A DNA stretch of 64,000 bases, from the NCBI GenBank assembly GCA_024643725.1, contig JAHEMJ010000014.1:124001-188000 (forward strand). The letters are read 5' to 3'. The translations under genes were made by a program, and so were the position numbers. The notes under the pieces are model-generated. The model was not told where the DNA came from, made no database searches, and saw nothing but the letters and a program-made list of their open reading frames with translations. Source of the stretch: Crocinitomicaceae bacterium (lineage in GTDB: Bacteria; Bacteroidota; Bacteroidia; Flavobacteriales_D; Crocinitomicaceae). How positions within the stretch are numbered: the first letter of the stretch is position 1; each line of letters starts with the position of its first letter. Positions 1-8,007 of the stretch are shown in pieces.

Positions 1-326
1 ATACATTCGCCGGTAAATGAAAAAGGATGAATTGTTAGTTAGACCTGTTTAATTTTTATCCATGACACTTTAAAGTCATCACTATAACAGGTGGCATTTT
101 CGGTGTGACAGTAAAAAAATTCAAGTTTTTTTGAGCATTTTTTGTCTTCAATTATTTTATGTTTAAAAGAAATAATCTAAAATAATTCAGACCACAAATG
201 AATCAAACAAAATAAATAATTATTTTCGAGTTCATATGGAATAAGAACGAAGAAACACTCTAATGAAAAGAAGCTTTATTGCTTCTCATTTTGGGAAATA
301 CAAACTATTTTATTAATTCTAATATC
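1..326. other. AT-rich intergenic region before the first gene
   Basis: No convincing gene is seen here; short open stretches at the left edge could be the tail of a gene cut by the window, but none is recognisable. It holds one imperfect inverted repeat (43-92) described separately. The DNA is visibly more AT-rich than the housekeeping regions further right. Confidence 0.5.
43..92. repeat. Imperfect inverted repeat, copy 1
   Basis: The outer arms ACCTGTT (43-49) and AACAGGT (86-92) are exact reverse complements, and the inner arms ATGAC (62-66) and GTCAT (75-79) pair around the loop ACTTTAAA. A related, more degenerate copy lies at 1950-2007, on the other side of the neighbouring gene. This could be a dispersed intergenic repeat or a terminator-like hairpin; no poly-T tract follows. 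Confidence 0.45.
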
Positions 327-1826
327 ATGAAATCTTTAATATTATTAGTGACAATATTCAGCGCCTTTTCGCTCTTCAGTCAAATTAAAACTGCGGAAAA
401 ACGAATTGAAATCGAGTTGAAAGACGGTTTTCACGGTGAAAGAGTATACGAATTTGATGAAAATGGTTTTGTCATTGCCAGTAAATCTGAAAAATCTGAA
501 ACTGATGAGATACAGTTTCGTTATCAGCGTTATTCAACGGATTTAGTTTTTTTGGATGAAAAATACTCCTCCATACCGGTAGGGTACCATGAAATAATTA
601 ACTACGTAGATGAAGATTTTATTTACACCCTGTTTATGGACCGATTAGGTAAAATAATTATGAATCAATTCAACGCAAAAACGGCTGAAATAAGAAGCAC
701 CATAGGAGACTTAAACAATAATACAGGAATTAAATTCTTACGAGCGTACAAAGATCATGTAGTGATCATTTATGTTAATAGAAAAGGTTGGTTCATGTAT
801 AATCTTAATCTTTTATCCGGCGAAGGAAATATTAAACCTATCATCATTGAAGGAGTGAAGCCAAATAGAATTGAGGTAAAAAATCTTCAATTCGTATTAG
901 AAACTGAATCTTTTTATATTTCAATGAACGGTGTTATCTCGAAAAAAATCAAATGTTTCTTGGGTCAATATAACTTGAACAGTGAAGAAGTTGGTATGAG
1001 GACGATAGATCAGGATACTGATAAAAATTTTATTTCCACTTCGGTCGCAGCTCTTGACAAGAAAGACATAATAATTTCTGGCACTTATGCAAATCGTTAT
1101 TCTACTTTCAGCACAGGCATATATATAACCACAATGATAGACGAAGAGCTACAAAGTCCTAACTTTTATAGTTATGTCGACTTAGATGGTTTCCTTTCCT
1201 ATTTACCAGAGTCCCAACAAAAACGAATTGAAAATAAAAAAGAACGACTAGAGGATAAAGGGAAAGATTTAGAAATATCATACAATATTGCCATGCATAA
1301 TATTGTACGTTGTAATGAGGATTATCTTTTTATAGGTGAGGCTTATTATCCGACTTATCATCAGGAAACAACAACAAAGACGGTAAATGGAACAACAAGC
1401 ACTCAATATAAACAAGTTTTTGATGGGTATCAGTATACGCATGCTGTAATTGCTAAATTTAATAAAAAGGGAGAATTACTTTGGAGTCAATGTTTCAAAT
1501 TGAATCCAAATGAGAAACCCAAATATGTTGAAAGATACATTCGAATTGCTGGCCAAAAACAAAATTCGATTAAACTTGTTTTTGCTATTGGAAGTCAAAT
1601 TTTCGGAAAGGAATTTGATTTTGATGGGAATATCATTTCAGAGGAAACAGCTGAAATAAATGGTTTATCAGAAAATGATGACGTGAAATCATCAAACTCA
1701 AAAATTGTCTATTGGTATGACCAATATTTTTTATCATACGGTTATCAACGTATTAAAAATAAAATAGATAGTGATACCAAACGAAATCGCCAGGTAATTT
1801 TTGTCAATAAAATTAAATTCGAGTAA
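327..1826 (+). CDS. Secreted protein of unknown function (499 aa)
   Basis: I do not recognise this family. The chosen start begins with a clear Sec signal peptide (MKSLILLVTIFSAFSLFSQ), so the upstream in-frame ATG at 279 would only bury it and is rejected. The mature part is polar, rich in Lys, Glu, Asn and aromatic residues, and looks beta-rich. A segment reading HAVIAKFNKKGELLWSQ resembles the short strands seen in beta-propeller-like Bacteroidota proteins, but that is a weak resemblance. No lipobox and no T9SS sorting domain is visible, so it is probably periplasmic or released. It stands alone, is more AT-rich than later genes, and is flanked by two related inverted repeats, which suggests an accessory or acquired gene. 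That it is a real gene is likely; the function is unknown. Confidence 0.75.
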   Translation: MKSLILLVTIFSAFSLFSQIKTAEKRIEIELKDGFHGERVYEFDENGFVIASKSEKSETDEIQFRYQRYSTDLVFLDEKYSSIPVGYHEIINYVDEDFIYTLFMDRLGKIIMNQFNAKTAEIRSTIGDLNNNTGIKFLRAYKDHVVIIYVNRKGWFMYNLNLLSGEGNIKPIIIEGVKPNRIEVKNLQFVLETESFYISMNGVISKKIKCFLGQYNLNSEEVGMRTIDQDTDKNFISTSVAALDKKDIIISGTYANRYSTFSTGIYITTMIDEELQSPNFYSYVDLDGFLSYLPESQQKRIENKKERLEDKGKDLEISYNIAMHNIVRCNEDYLFIGEAYYPTYHQETTTKTVNGTTSTQYKQVFDGYQYTHAVIAKFNKKGELLWSQCFKLNPNEKPKYVERYIRIAGQKQNSIKLVFAIGSQIFGKEFDFDGNIISEETAEINGLSENDDVKSSNSKIVYWYDQYFLSYGYQRIKNKIDSDTKRNRQVIFVNKIKFE

Positions 1827-2235
1827 ACTCTAAAAAAGATACTATGTGAGTAAATTCAATCAATGAATTCAAAAAAAGTTTTGACCCGTTTTTAGTTTTT
1901 TATTGTTTCGAAAGAAGTTACTCCTTTTTCAAAATTTTGACCCAGAATCACCTTGAATTTATATTAATTCTACCGATGACAATTTTAAAGTCGTGGGAAT
2001 AACAGGTTTTATTTCCCGAATACCACGAATAAAATACCAACTTATTTCCAACGATATTTTTATCATGGAATCGTTAGAAACATTATACGCGTTAAACTTT
2101 TTCAGGATCTCCTTTCCAAATGTTGCTTCCTTCCGTTTGGTTGCGTCAAGTGATACATATAGGTATAAAATCGGATGGCTTCTTGATAAGTGGAACAAAC
2201 TTTTTTCATTGCTCCTATTAAAATAGTAATTCCGC
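1827..2235. other. AT-rich intergenic region without a convincing gene
   Basis: Overlapping open frames on both strands around 1959-2226 have no recognisable protein character and no start context, so they are not called. The stretch holds the second inverted repeat (1950-2007); nothing else is identified. Confidence 0.5.
1950..2007. repeat. Imperfect inverted repeat, copy 2
   Basis: This is related to the 43-92 element: it shares ATGAC (1976-1980), a TTTAAAGTC core and the end ATAACAGGT (1999-2007). The left outer arm is reduced to ACCT (1950-1953), and the inner stem ATGAC/GTCGT contains one G-T pair. It has the same orientation as copy 1. Confidence 0.4.
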
Positions 2236-2481
2236 TCAGGAATAAAAAAAGGTATTCGGATATGTTTTATTCATGGCATCAATGTATTCTTGCGCATATT
2301 CTTCAACCCAACTAGACGAAAACCATAAGGAGAATTCTTTTGTCCCTGACCCAAAATAATTAGGAACGATTAATAGTGGCAAGCCTTTTATGTTCTTCTT
2401 CAGGTACTCATGTGCACTATTTCTAGATGCTGCTTGATGCAAAAGGTAGTCGTTCAGAGTGTAAATCTTCTTTAATGACAA
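2236..2481 (-). CDS. Short orphan ORF, possibly truncated (81 aa)
   Basis: An 81-residue reading frame with protein-like composition, for example LPLLIVPNYFGSG followed by an aromatic-rich C-terminus. No ATG is available; the only reachable start is TTG at 2481, and an in-frame stop lies at 2497-2499. I do not recognise it. Its missing 5' end falls at the same place where the pterin dehydratase remnant on the opposite strand also loses its 5' end, so it may be the remainder of a longer gene cut by a rearrangement. It could equally be spurious. Confidence 0.3.
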   Translation of the reverse strand: MSLKKIYTLNDYLLHQAASRNSAHEYLKKNIKGLPLLIVPNYFGSGTKEFSLWFSSSWVEEYAQEYIDAMNKTYPNTFFYS

Positions 2482-2484
2482 TAA

Positions 2485-2628
2485 AGGATAAATAAGTTAA
2501 ACCATCATCCTAAGTGGACGAATGAATACAACAAAGTGCACGTGAGTTTAACGACACACGATGAGGGGAATACCGTCACCAATAAGGACAGAACATTGGC
2601 CAAAGCATTGGATATAATCGAACGATGA
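2485..2628 (+). pseudogene. C-terminal remnant of a pterin-4a-carbinolamine dehydratase gene
   Basis: The frame reads KLNHHPKWTNEYNKVHVSLT and then continues with TTHDEGN..TNKDRTLAKALDIIER to a TGA at 2626-2628. This matches the conserved C-terminal half of the PCD/DCoH family (PhhB/PCBD), whose active-site signature is NHHP.W followed by YN.V.(I/V).L.TH. The family is about 95-110 residues; only about 47 remain. An in-frame TAA lies at 2482-2484, there is no start codon, and the expected upstream helix (F..A..FM..VA..AEK) is absent. The gene therefore lost its N-terminal half at about 2482-2490. A functional enzyme would recycle the pterin cofactor of aromatic amino acid hydroxylases. Confidence 0.75.
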
Positions 2629-2661
2629 AGCGGATTCCTCCTTGGAATTAGATGTTGTAAA

Positions 2662-4506
2662 TTATTCCACCGTTACCGACTTCGCCAAGTTTCTTGGTTG
2701 ATCGACGTTACAGCCACGCATTACAGCGATGTGGTAAGAGAGCAATTGGAATGGAATCGTTGCCAACAAAGGAACCAAGAATTCATTCGTTTCTGGAATT
2801 TCAATCACGTGATCCGCCATTTCGCGTACTTGGACATCTCCTTCTGTGACAACAGCAATGACTTTTCCTTTGCGAGCCTTCACTTCTTGGATGTTCGAAA
2901 CGACTTTCTCGTAGGAATTTCCTTGAGTAGCGATCACAAAAATTGGCATGTTCTCATCGATTAAGGCAATCGGACCATGTTTCATTTCCGCAGCTGGGTA
3001 TCCCTCCGCGTGGATGTACGAAATCTCTTTCAGTTTCAATGCTCCTTCTAACGCAACAGGGAAAGAACTACCTCTTCCCAAATAAAGTGCGTTGGATGCG
3101 TCCTTGTATTCTGCAGCAATTTGCTCAATTAAGGCATCGGTTTCCAATACGCGTTTCACTTTTTCAGGAATTGCTTCTAATTCGGCCAGCATGGTTCTGA
3201 ACGTAGATTCGCTAATGGTTCCTTTTTTATGTGCTAAGGATAAGGCCATCAAGGTCAAAATTGTGACTTGAGCCGTAAATGCTTTGGTAGATGCCACACC
3301 AATTTCTGGTCCGGCATGTGTATAGGATCCTGCATCTGTAATGCGTGAAATAGATGAACCAACCACGTTACAAATACCAAGAATGGTTGCTCCTTTCGAT
3401 TTCGCTAGTTCCAAAGCTGCTAATGTATCTGCTGTTTCACCTGATTGTGAAATGGCAATCACCACATCGTTTTCACTTAAAATCGGATTTCGGTAACGGA
3501 ATTCACTGGCATATTCCACTTCCACGTTAATGCGTGCCAAATCTTCGATGAGGTATTCACCAACTAATCCAGCGTGCCATGAAGTTCCACATGCAACAAT
3601 GATCAAACGATTCGCGCTGATCATTTTTTGCTCATATTCACGCAGTCCACCCAAGGTAACCCACGCTTCTTCCGCGTTTAACCGTCCACGGAAACAATCG
3701 TGAATGGATCGCGGTTGCTCGTGAATTTCTTTGAGCATGAAATGCTCGTATCCACCTTTCTCTAACGCTTCCAATTCCAACTCTAATTGTTGGAAAAACG
3801 GAGTGCGTTCTTGATCGGCAATGTTGTAAAGTTTTAATCCTTCCTCTAAATCAATCACAGCGATTTCTTCATCGTCCAGGTAAACTACCTTTTTCGTGTA
3901 TTCGACAATAGGTGTTGCATCGGAAGCTAGGTAAAAATCTCCTTCTGCTCCCACTCCAACCACTAACGGACTACTTTTTCTAGCTGCAACTAATCGGTTA
4001 GGAAAGTCTTTTGAAATTGCGACAATTGCATAAGCACCATGGACCTGTGATAGTGCCAAACGCAAGGCCTCACCGTACCAAACTTGTTCTTTCTTGCTTA
4101 TGTAATCCACTAAGTGAACGATTACTTCGGTATCCGTTTCGCTTTTGAAAATGTATCCTTGGTTTTGTAATTCTCTTTTCAGCACATCGTAATTCTCAAT
4201 GATACCATTGTGAATCAAAGCGATTTTTCCATCCATGGAAGTATGTGGATGCGCATTGACATCTGAGGGTTCACCATGTGTCGCCCAGCGGGTATGTCCG
4301 ATTCCGGCATGACCTAACACATCTTGGCCTAAGGCAAATTCCTCCATGACACTTACCTTTCCTGCTTTTTTATACACATTCAGGTTTTCGTCGTGAAGCA
4401 ACGCAACACCAGCGCTATCATAGCCGCGGTATTCTAATCTTTTTAAGCCTTTAACGACAATTGGGAAAGCTTCTTTTTTTCCGATATATGCTACAATTCC
4501 ACACAT
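2662..4506 (-). CDS. glmS: Glutamine--fructose-6-phosphate aminotransferase (isomerizing)
   Basis: This enzyme makes glucosamine-6-phosphate from fructose-6-phosphate and glutamine, the first committed step towards UDP-GlcNAc for peptidoglycan and lipid A, in the cytoplasm. The full-length 614 aa protein starts MCGIVAYIG, so Cys2 is the glutaminase nucleophile after Met removal; HTRWATHG and the EYRGYDSAG segment belong to the N-terminal class II amidotransferase domain (about 1-220). Two SIS sugar isomerase domains follow (CGTSWHAGL and SQSGETADT near 300-360; GRGSSFPVALEGALKLKE near 475-490), and the protein ends in the family tail LAKSVTVE. It is the last gene of a leftward run with DUF4270 and the glycogen-synthase-like gene, 3 bases after the DUF4270 stop. 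Confidence 0.98.
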   Translation of the reverse strand: MCGIVAYIGKKEAFPIVVKGLKRLEYRGYDSAGVALLHDENLNVYKKAGKVSVMEEFALGQDVLGHAGIGHTRWATHGEPSDVNAHPHTSMDGKIALIHNGIIENYDVLKRELQNQGYIFKSETDTEVIVHLVDYISKKEQVWYGEALRLALSQVHGAYAIVAISKDFPNRLVAARKSSPLVVGVGAEGDFYLASDATPIVEYTKKVVYLDDEEIAVIDLEEGLKLYNIADQERTPFFQQLELELEALEKGGYEHFMLKEIHEQPRSIHDCFRGRLNAEEAWVTLGGLREYEQKMISANRLIIVACGTSWHAGLVGEYLIEDLARINVEVEYASEFRYRNPILSENDVVIAISQSGETADTLAALELAKSKGATILGICNVVGSSISRITDAGSYTHAGPEIGVASTKAFTAQVTILTLMALSLAHKKGTISESTFRTMLAELEAIPEKVKRVLETDALIEQIAAEYKDASNALYLGRGSSFPVALEGALKLKEISYIHAEGYPAAEMKHGPIALIDENMPIFVIATQGNSYEKVVSNIQEVKARKGKVIAVVTEGDVQVREMADHVIEIPETNEFLVPLLATIPFQLLSYHIAVMRGCNVDQPRNLAKSVTVE

Positions 4507-4509
4507 AAA

Positions 4510-5793
4510 TTAATACGTTGTATAAGTCAAAATGAGTTGAGGTTTTTTCTTGTTGGTCGTGTTTGGACCATTAAAAACGATGCGTTCTGCTGAATTTCTA
4601 AAATAAACAGGTGAAACAACTACCCCCGTATTTTCAATGTTATCGGCAATCAATGCTTGCGTATACGTTCTTAAATCAATGGTATATTGTTTTTTGCTGT
4701 CAACAAATGCACCGGTGACATTCAAATTGGTCAATTTCGTATCGCTTTGTTTTAAACGTGCTGCTACTGAAACTGCAGATCCCGGTTTATAACGGTAACC
4801 ATTTTGGAATTGCACAGGAAGATATAAGTCCGCACGGTGCACTACCACATTTTTTGGCAACGCGTCTAATCCTGGGATTTTTATCACCGCTCTTTGACGA
4901 AAAGCTTGTGCATAAAATGTTGTTTGTCCCTTCGTGCTATCTTGCAAGACCAAGTCAAGTGGTGTTCCTGAGTGATCGGTTTCTATGTGCACAAAATCTG
5001 AACAGTAACTATTCATGACTAAGTCAAAACTCTTGCTCACACCAGCTTGGGTGTAATAAATGGTCAATTTCGACGCCGCATTGTTATTGATGTTCAAGTA
5101 CAAAATAGATCCTTGTCCGATTGTTTGACTCGGATTGTTGACGTTTACTTTAAATCCTTTGAAGAAATTTTGAAAATTCACATTGGAAGCAAAGGTGGAT
5201 GCATTGGTTGCTGCCTCATTCAACACATTCTTGGCAAAATTCGTGTCCAGTGGAATACGCAGTTGTGGCGCCAAGGTATCTCCACCGACTACCGCGTTAT
5301 TTAAAGGTCTAGGTGCAAATGTTCCGTGTCCGTTTGACACTAAATTATCCGGTTTGGTTGGCTTCGTTGAAAAGTCATAATAGACTGAGTCCATGGATAA
5401 ACTATCGGACAACTCATACACTTCAAACGTTTGAGCGCTTTGATCTCCATAGTATCCAACATATTGTAAAGCAAGGACACAAGAGTCAACGACAATGGTG
5501 CCAATATCCCCAAAATTTGGGTTCAAGGATTTCAATCGAAATTCAGTGTAAAACGAGGCATTCACTTTCCCGAATTTCGGGTCGATATAGCTTCCAAGTA
5601 AGACGTTCGGCGCATTGTCGGTTATCGCAGAATCCTCATTAATGGTGTAGGTAATGAGATTGAAGGTGTCGGTCGTAATGCCATTTAACAAAAGATCTTG
5701 GTCGATTGCTGGTTTTCCGATTTCGTGTTTGTTTTTATTACAAGATGCAAGTAAAACGAACAACAAGCAGGCAAAAGAGGTAAGTCTTTTCAT
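4510..5793 (-). CDS. DUF4270 family lipoprotein
   Basis: A 427 aa exported lipoprotein with an N-terminal signal and lipobox ending LLASC, followed by a beta-rich body. The segments GSYIDPKFGK and FRLKSL.P are characteristic of DUF4270, a Bacteroidota family of unknown function. It lies 18 bases after the glycogen-synthase-like gene and 3 bases before glmS, so the three are almost certainly co-transcribed. From general knowledge, DUF4270 genes commonly sit in this glgA-like/glmS neighbourhood in flavobacteria. It is probably attached to the outer or inner membrane by its lipid; the function is not known. Confidence 0.85.
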   Translation of the reverse strand: MKRLTSFACLLFVLLASCNKNKHEIGKPAIDQDLLLNGITTDTFNLITYTINEDSAITDNAPNVLLGSYIDPKFGKVNASFYTEFRLKSLNPNFGDIGTIVVDSCVLALQYVGYYGDQSAQTFEVYELSDSLSMDSVYYDFSTKPTKPDNLVSNGHGTFAPRPLNNAVVGGDTLAPQLRIPLDTNFAKNVLNEAATNASTFASNVNFQNFFKGFKVNVNNPSQTIGQGSILYLNINNNAASKLTIYYTQAGVSKSFDLVMNSYCSDFVHIETDHSGTPLDLVLQDSTKGQTTFYAQAFRQRAVIKIPGLDALPKNVVVHRADLYLPVQFQNGYRYKPGSAVSVAARLKQSDTKLTNLNVTGAFVDSKKQYTIDLRTYTQALIADNIENTGVVVSPVYFRNSAERIVFNGPNTTNKKKPQLILTYTTY

Positions 5794-5811
5794 GAAATGC
5801 TACAATTTAGA

Positions 5812-6633
5812 TTAAGCCAAAATAGATTCTTCTATGACCTTATCGAAAAACGCGGAAAGTTCTTTTCCTTGGTTTTCTTCTGGAACATAGTCTAACTTCA
5901 ACGCTGAAGACTGGTCAAATATTGCCTTCAGGTTTGGCGCTAAATTTTCACATGCGATGTTAATTCCATCCGCATATTCAGCAAATACTTTTGTGATGTT
6001 CTCGTGACTCGGGTCAATCAACTTGTCTGACACTTCCTTTGGAAAGCCATCAAAGGTCAACTTCTCATGAAAACGTTTGTCCCACGGCGTGGAAAAATCA
6101 TCATTGTACAAACTATAAACCACTTTTGTATCCTTGAAATGTGGGTCTTTGTTGTAAATGTGCTTGATGTATAGTGCCATGATACCAGTCATCCATCCGT
6201 GACAATGAATCACATCTGGTTGCCAGCCTAATTTTTTTACCGTTTCTAAAACGCCTCGTGCAAAAAACATGGAGCGCTCATCGTTATCTTCAAAGAACTT
6301 TCCTTTTTCATCCTGCAAGGTTGTTTTGCGTTTGAAATAGTCATCGTTGTCAATGAAATAAACCTGCATTCTTGCCGCAGCAACAGATGCCACTTTAATG
6401 ATTAACGGATGATCGTGGTCATCAATACAAATATTGAGTCCAGATAAACGAATAACTTCATGCAATTGGTGTCTTCTTTCGTTGATTGCACCAAAACGAG
6501 GTGTAAACACACGAATTTCTTTTCCTAAATCTTGAACGATTGGCGGAATTCTGCGAGCCGTTGATGAAATTTCGGATTTCGGTAAAAAAGGGAAGATTTC
6601 TTGCGAAATAAAAAGGATTTTTTTCTTTTCCAT
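5812..6633 (-). CDS. Glycogen/starch synthase-like protein (N-terminal GT5 domain only)
   Basis: This 273 aa protein matches the N-terminal half of glycogen synthase (GT5): KILFISQEIFPF at the start, a DVIHCHGWMTG segment near residue 130, and a region resembling the starch synthase catalytic domain. Full-length GlgA is about 480 aa; the C-terminal Rossmann domain that binds ADP-glucose is missing. Family members of this short length are known in flavobacteria, so it is a stable short form rather than a fresh truncation. The N-terminal KxGGL-type loop is replaced by KSEISSTAR, so synthase activity is doubtful. It leads the operon with DUF4270 and glmS and is divergent from panC. Confidence 0.85.
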   Translation of the reverse strand: MEKKKILFISQEIFPFLPKSEISSTARRIPPIVQDLGKEIRVFTPRFGAINERRHQLHEVIRLSGLNICIDDHDHPLIIKVASVAAARMQVYFIDNDDYFKRKTTLQDEKGKFFEDNDERSMFFARGVLETVKKLGWQPDVIHCHGWMTGIMALYIKHIYNKDPHFKDTKVVYSLYNDDFSTPWDKRFHEKLTFDGFPKEVSDKLIDPSHENITKVFAEYADGINIACENLAPNLKAIFDQSSALKLDYVPEENQGKELSAFFDKVIEESILA

Positions 6634-6651
6634 TCAGTAGTGATAGGAGTA

Positions 6652-6659
6652 CAAAATTA
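6652..6659 (-). promoter_or_regulatory. -7 box for the glycogen synthase-like/DUF4270/glmS operon
   Basis: On the minus strand this reads TAATTTTG, a match to the Bacteroidota -7 consensus TAnnTTTG, 19 bases upstream of the start codon at 6633. No clear -33 TTTG was found at the usual distance. Confidence 0.55.
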
Positions 6660-6690
6660 AGAAATTTAAATGAACTTTCATAAAAAGCAA

Positions 6691-6698
6691 TAGCTTTG
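6691..6698 (+). promoter_or_regulatory. -7 box for panC
   Basis: TAGCTTTG matches TAnnTTTG. Transcription would begin about 6704, just before the two candidate panC starts (6710, 6719). It lies back to back with the minus-strand box at 6652-6659. Confidence 0.55.
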
Positions 6699-6718
6699 TC
6701 GCCGATTCTATGTTTCGC

Positions 6719-7561
6719 ATGGCTAAAGTAACGCTCATACATACATCCCAAGAGCTTCAGCAGTTTCATGAAAAGCTGCAAGAAGATTCCCTGTCTTTAG
6801 GATTTGTTCCGACGATGGGGGCGCTTCATCACGGACACCTCAGCTTGATTGAAAAATCATGTGAGGAAAACGATTTTACCCTTGTGAGCATCTTTGTCAA
6901 TCCGAAACAATTCAACAGCAGCGAGGATTTAGCGAAGTATCCACGTGATTTAGCTTCAGATATTCATTTGCTCGATGGGCTCCAAAATTGTGTCGTATTT
7001 GCACCATCAGAGGCTGATCTTTATCCAGCAAACGATGGATTTATTCCCATGGATTTAGGTTCGATTGGACGTGTTTTGGAAGGGGCTTTTCGTCCAGGAC
7101 ATTTCGAAGGAGTGGTGCATGTGGTGCATAATCTTTTTCGATTAGTTGGGGCAAATCGTGCCTACTTTGGACAAAAAGACTTCCAACAATTGGCGATTAT
7201 TCGACTTTTAACCAAACATTATGGCTTCCAAACGGAGATTATAGCGTGTCCAACAGTAAGGGAAACAAGTGGACTAGCCATGAGTAGTCGCAACATGCGT
7301 TTGAGCGAACAAGAACGAAAAGATGCATTAATGATCATCGAGGTCTTGCGCCACATTGCTTCCATGAAAAACAAACAAACTGTTCAAGAAGCTTTATCCG
7401 AATCAACCGCATTGTTTTCCTCCGGAAAATTGACACTTGAATACCTTGCGGTCGTCGATCCAGAAACACTCATTGAACTAACAGATTGGCAGGAAAATCA
7501 AATTTGTTGTATTGCTGCGCACTGCGGAAGTGTTCGTTTGATTGACAATTTATTATTCTAA
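6719..7561 (+). CDS. panC: Pantothenate synthetase
   Basis: This enzyme condenses pantoate and beta-alanine with ATP to form pantothenate (vitamin B5, the CoA precursor), in the cytoplasm. The family fingerprint is complete: FVPTMGALHHGHLSL with the HIGH-type motif near the N-terminus, VSIFVNPKQF, FAPSEADLYP, GAFRPGHFEGVVHVV, FGQKDFQQL and the KMSKS-like MSSRNMRL. The length of about 280 aa is normal. The start could be 6719 (MAKVTLIHT) or 6710 (MFRMAKV); the -7 box at 6691 leaves only a few bases of leader for 6710, so 6719 is preferred. It is followed 37 bases later by panD, which supplies the beta-alanine substrate. Confidence 0.97.
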   Translation: MAKVTLIHTSQELQQFHEKLQEDSLSLGFVPTMGALHHGHLSLIEKSCEENDFTLVSIFVNPKQFNSSEDLAKYPRDLASDIHLLDGLQNCVVFAPSEADLYPANDGFIPMDLGSIGRVLEGAFRPGHFEGVVHVVHNLFRLVGANRAYFGQKDFQQLAIIRLLTKHYGFQTEIIACPTVRETSGLAMSSRNMRLSEQERKDALMIIEVLRHIASMKNKQTVQEALSESTALFSSGKLTLEYLAVVDPETLIELTDWQENQICCIAAHCGSVRLIDNLLF

Positions 7562-7576
7562 TCCGTTTATTTGATT

Positions 7577-7584
7577 TATTTTTG
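7577..7584 (+). promoter_or_regulatory. -7 box for panD
   Basis: TATTTTTG matches TAnnTTTG and ends 14 bases before the panD ATG. It may give panD a promoter of its own inside the panC-panD run. Confidence 0.45.
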
Positions 7585-7598
7585 CCGCGGAAATTGTT

Positions 7599-7949
7599 AT
7601 GTTAATACAAGCTTTAAAATCAAAAATTCACCGTGTTCGCGTCACTCAGGCTGACTTGAACTACATTGGTAGCATCACCATTGATGAAGCATTAATGGAC
7701 GCTGCAAACTTAATTGAAGGTGAGCGTGTACAAATTGTCAACATCAATAATGGTGAACGATTTGAAACATATGTCATTAAAGGCGATCGTAAATCCGGTA
7801 TGATTTGCTTGAATGGACCAGCTGCAAGACGAGTAGCCGTAGATGATGTCATCATCATCATTGGCTATGGATACATGGATTTCGAAGAAGCAAAATCCTT
7901 CAAACCATCATTGGTTTTCCCGAACGAATCCACCAATTTATTGGATTAA
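7599..7949 (+). CDS. panD: Aspartate 1-decarboxylase (pyruvoyl enzyme)
   Basis: This enzyme converts L-aspartate to beta-alanine for pantothenate synthesis. The 116 aa proenzyme has the self-cleavage site Gly24-Ser25 in the segment [12 protein letters not shown], which generates the catalytic pyruvoyl group on the alpha chain. RVTQADLNY before it and LNGPAARR near residue 75 are conserved family motifs. It sits directly behind panC, so two steps of the same pathway are coupled. Confidence 0.98.
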   Translation: MLIQALKSKIHRVRVTQADLNYIGSITIDEALMDAANLIEGERVQIVNINNGERFETYVIKGDRKSGMICLNGPAARRVAVDDVIIIIGYGYMDFEEAKSFKPSLVFPNESTNLLD

Positions 7950-8007
7950 TTTCCAGCGTTTCAATGACCATTTATTGAAACTCCTTACCTTTCCTAAAAA
8001 TTGTTAC

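Noticed and set aside
1959..2226. Overlapping open frames on both strands (about 77-79 residues each)
   Set aside because: They are mirror frames of the same AT-rich DNA, have no recognisable motif or start context, and one runs through the inverted repeat. The shared PVI..TLK residues on the minus strand arise from the repeat, not from homologous proteins.
7843..8007. Upstream extension of the heptose adenylyltransferase into panD
   Set aside because: The extension overlaps panD codons in another frame and has no family similarity; MARLTYIQ at 8008 is the natural start.
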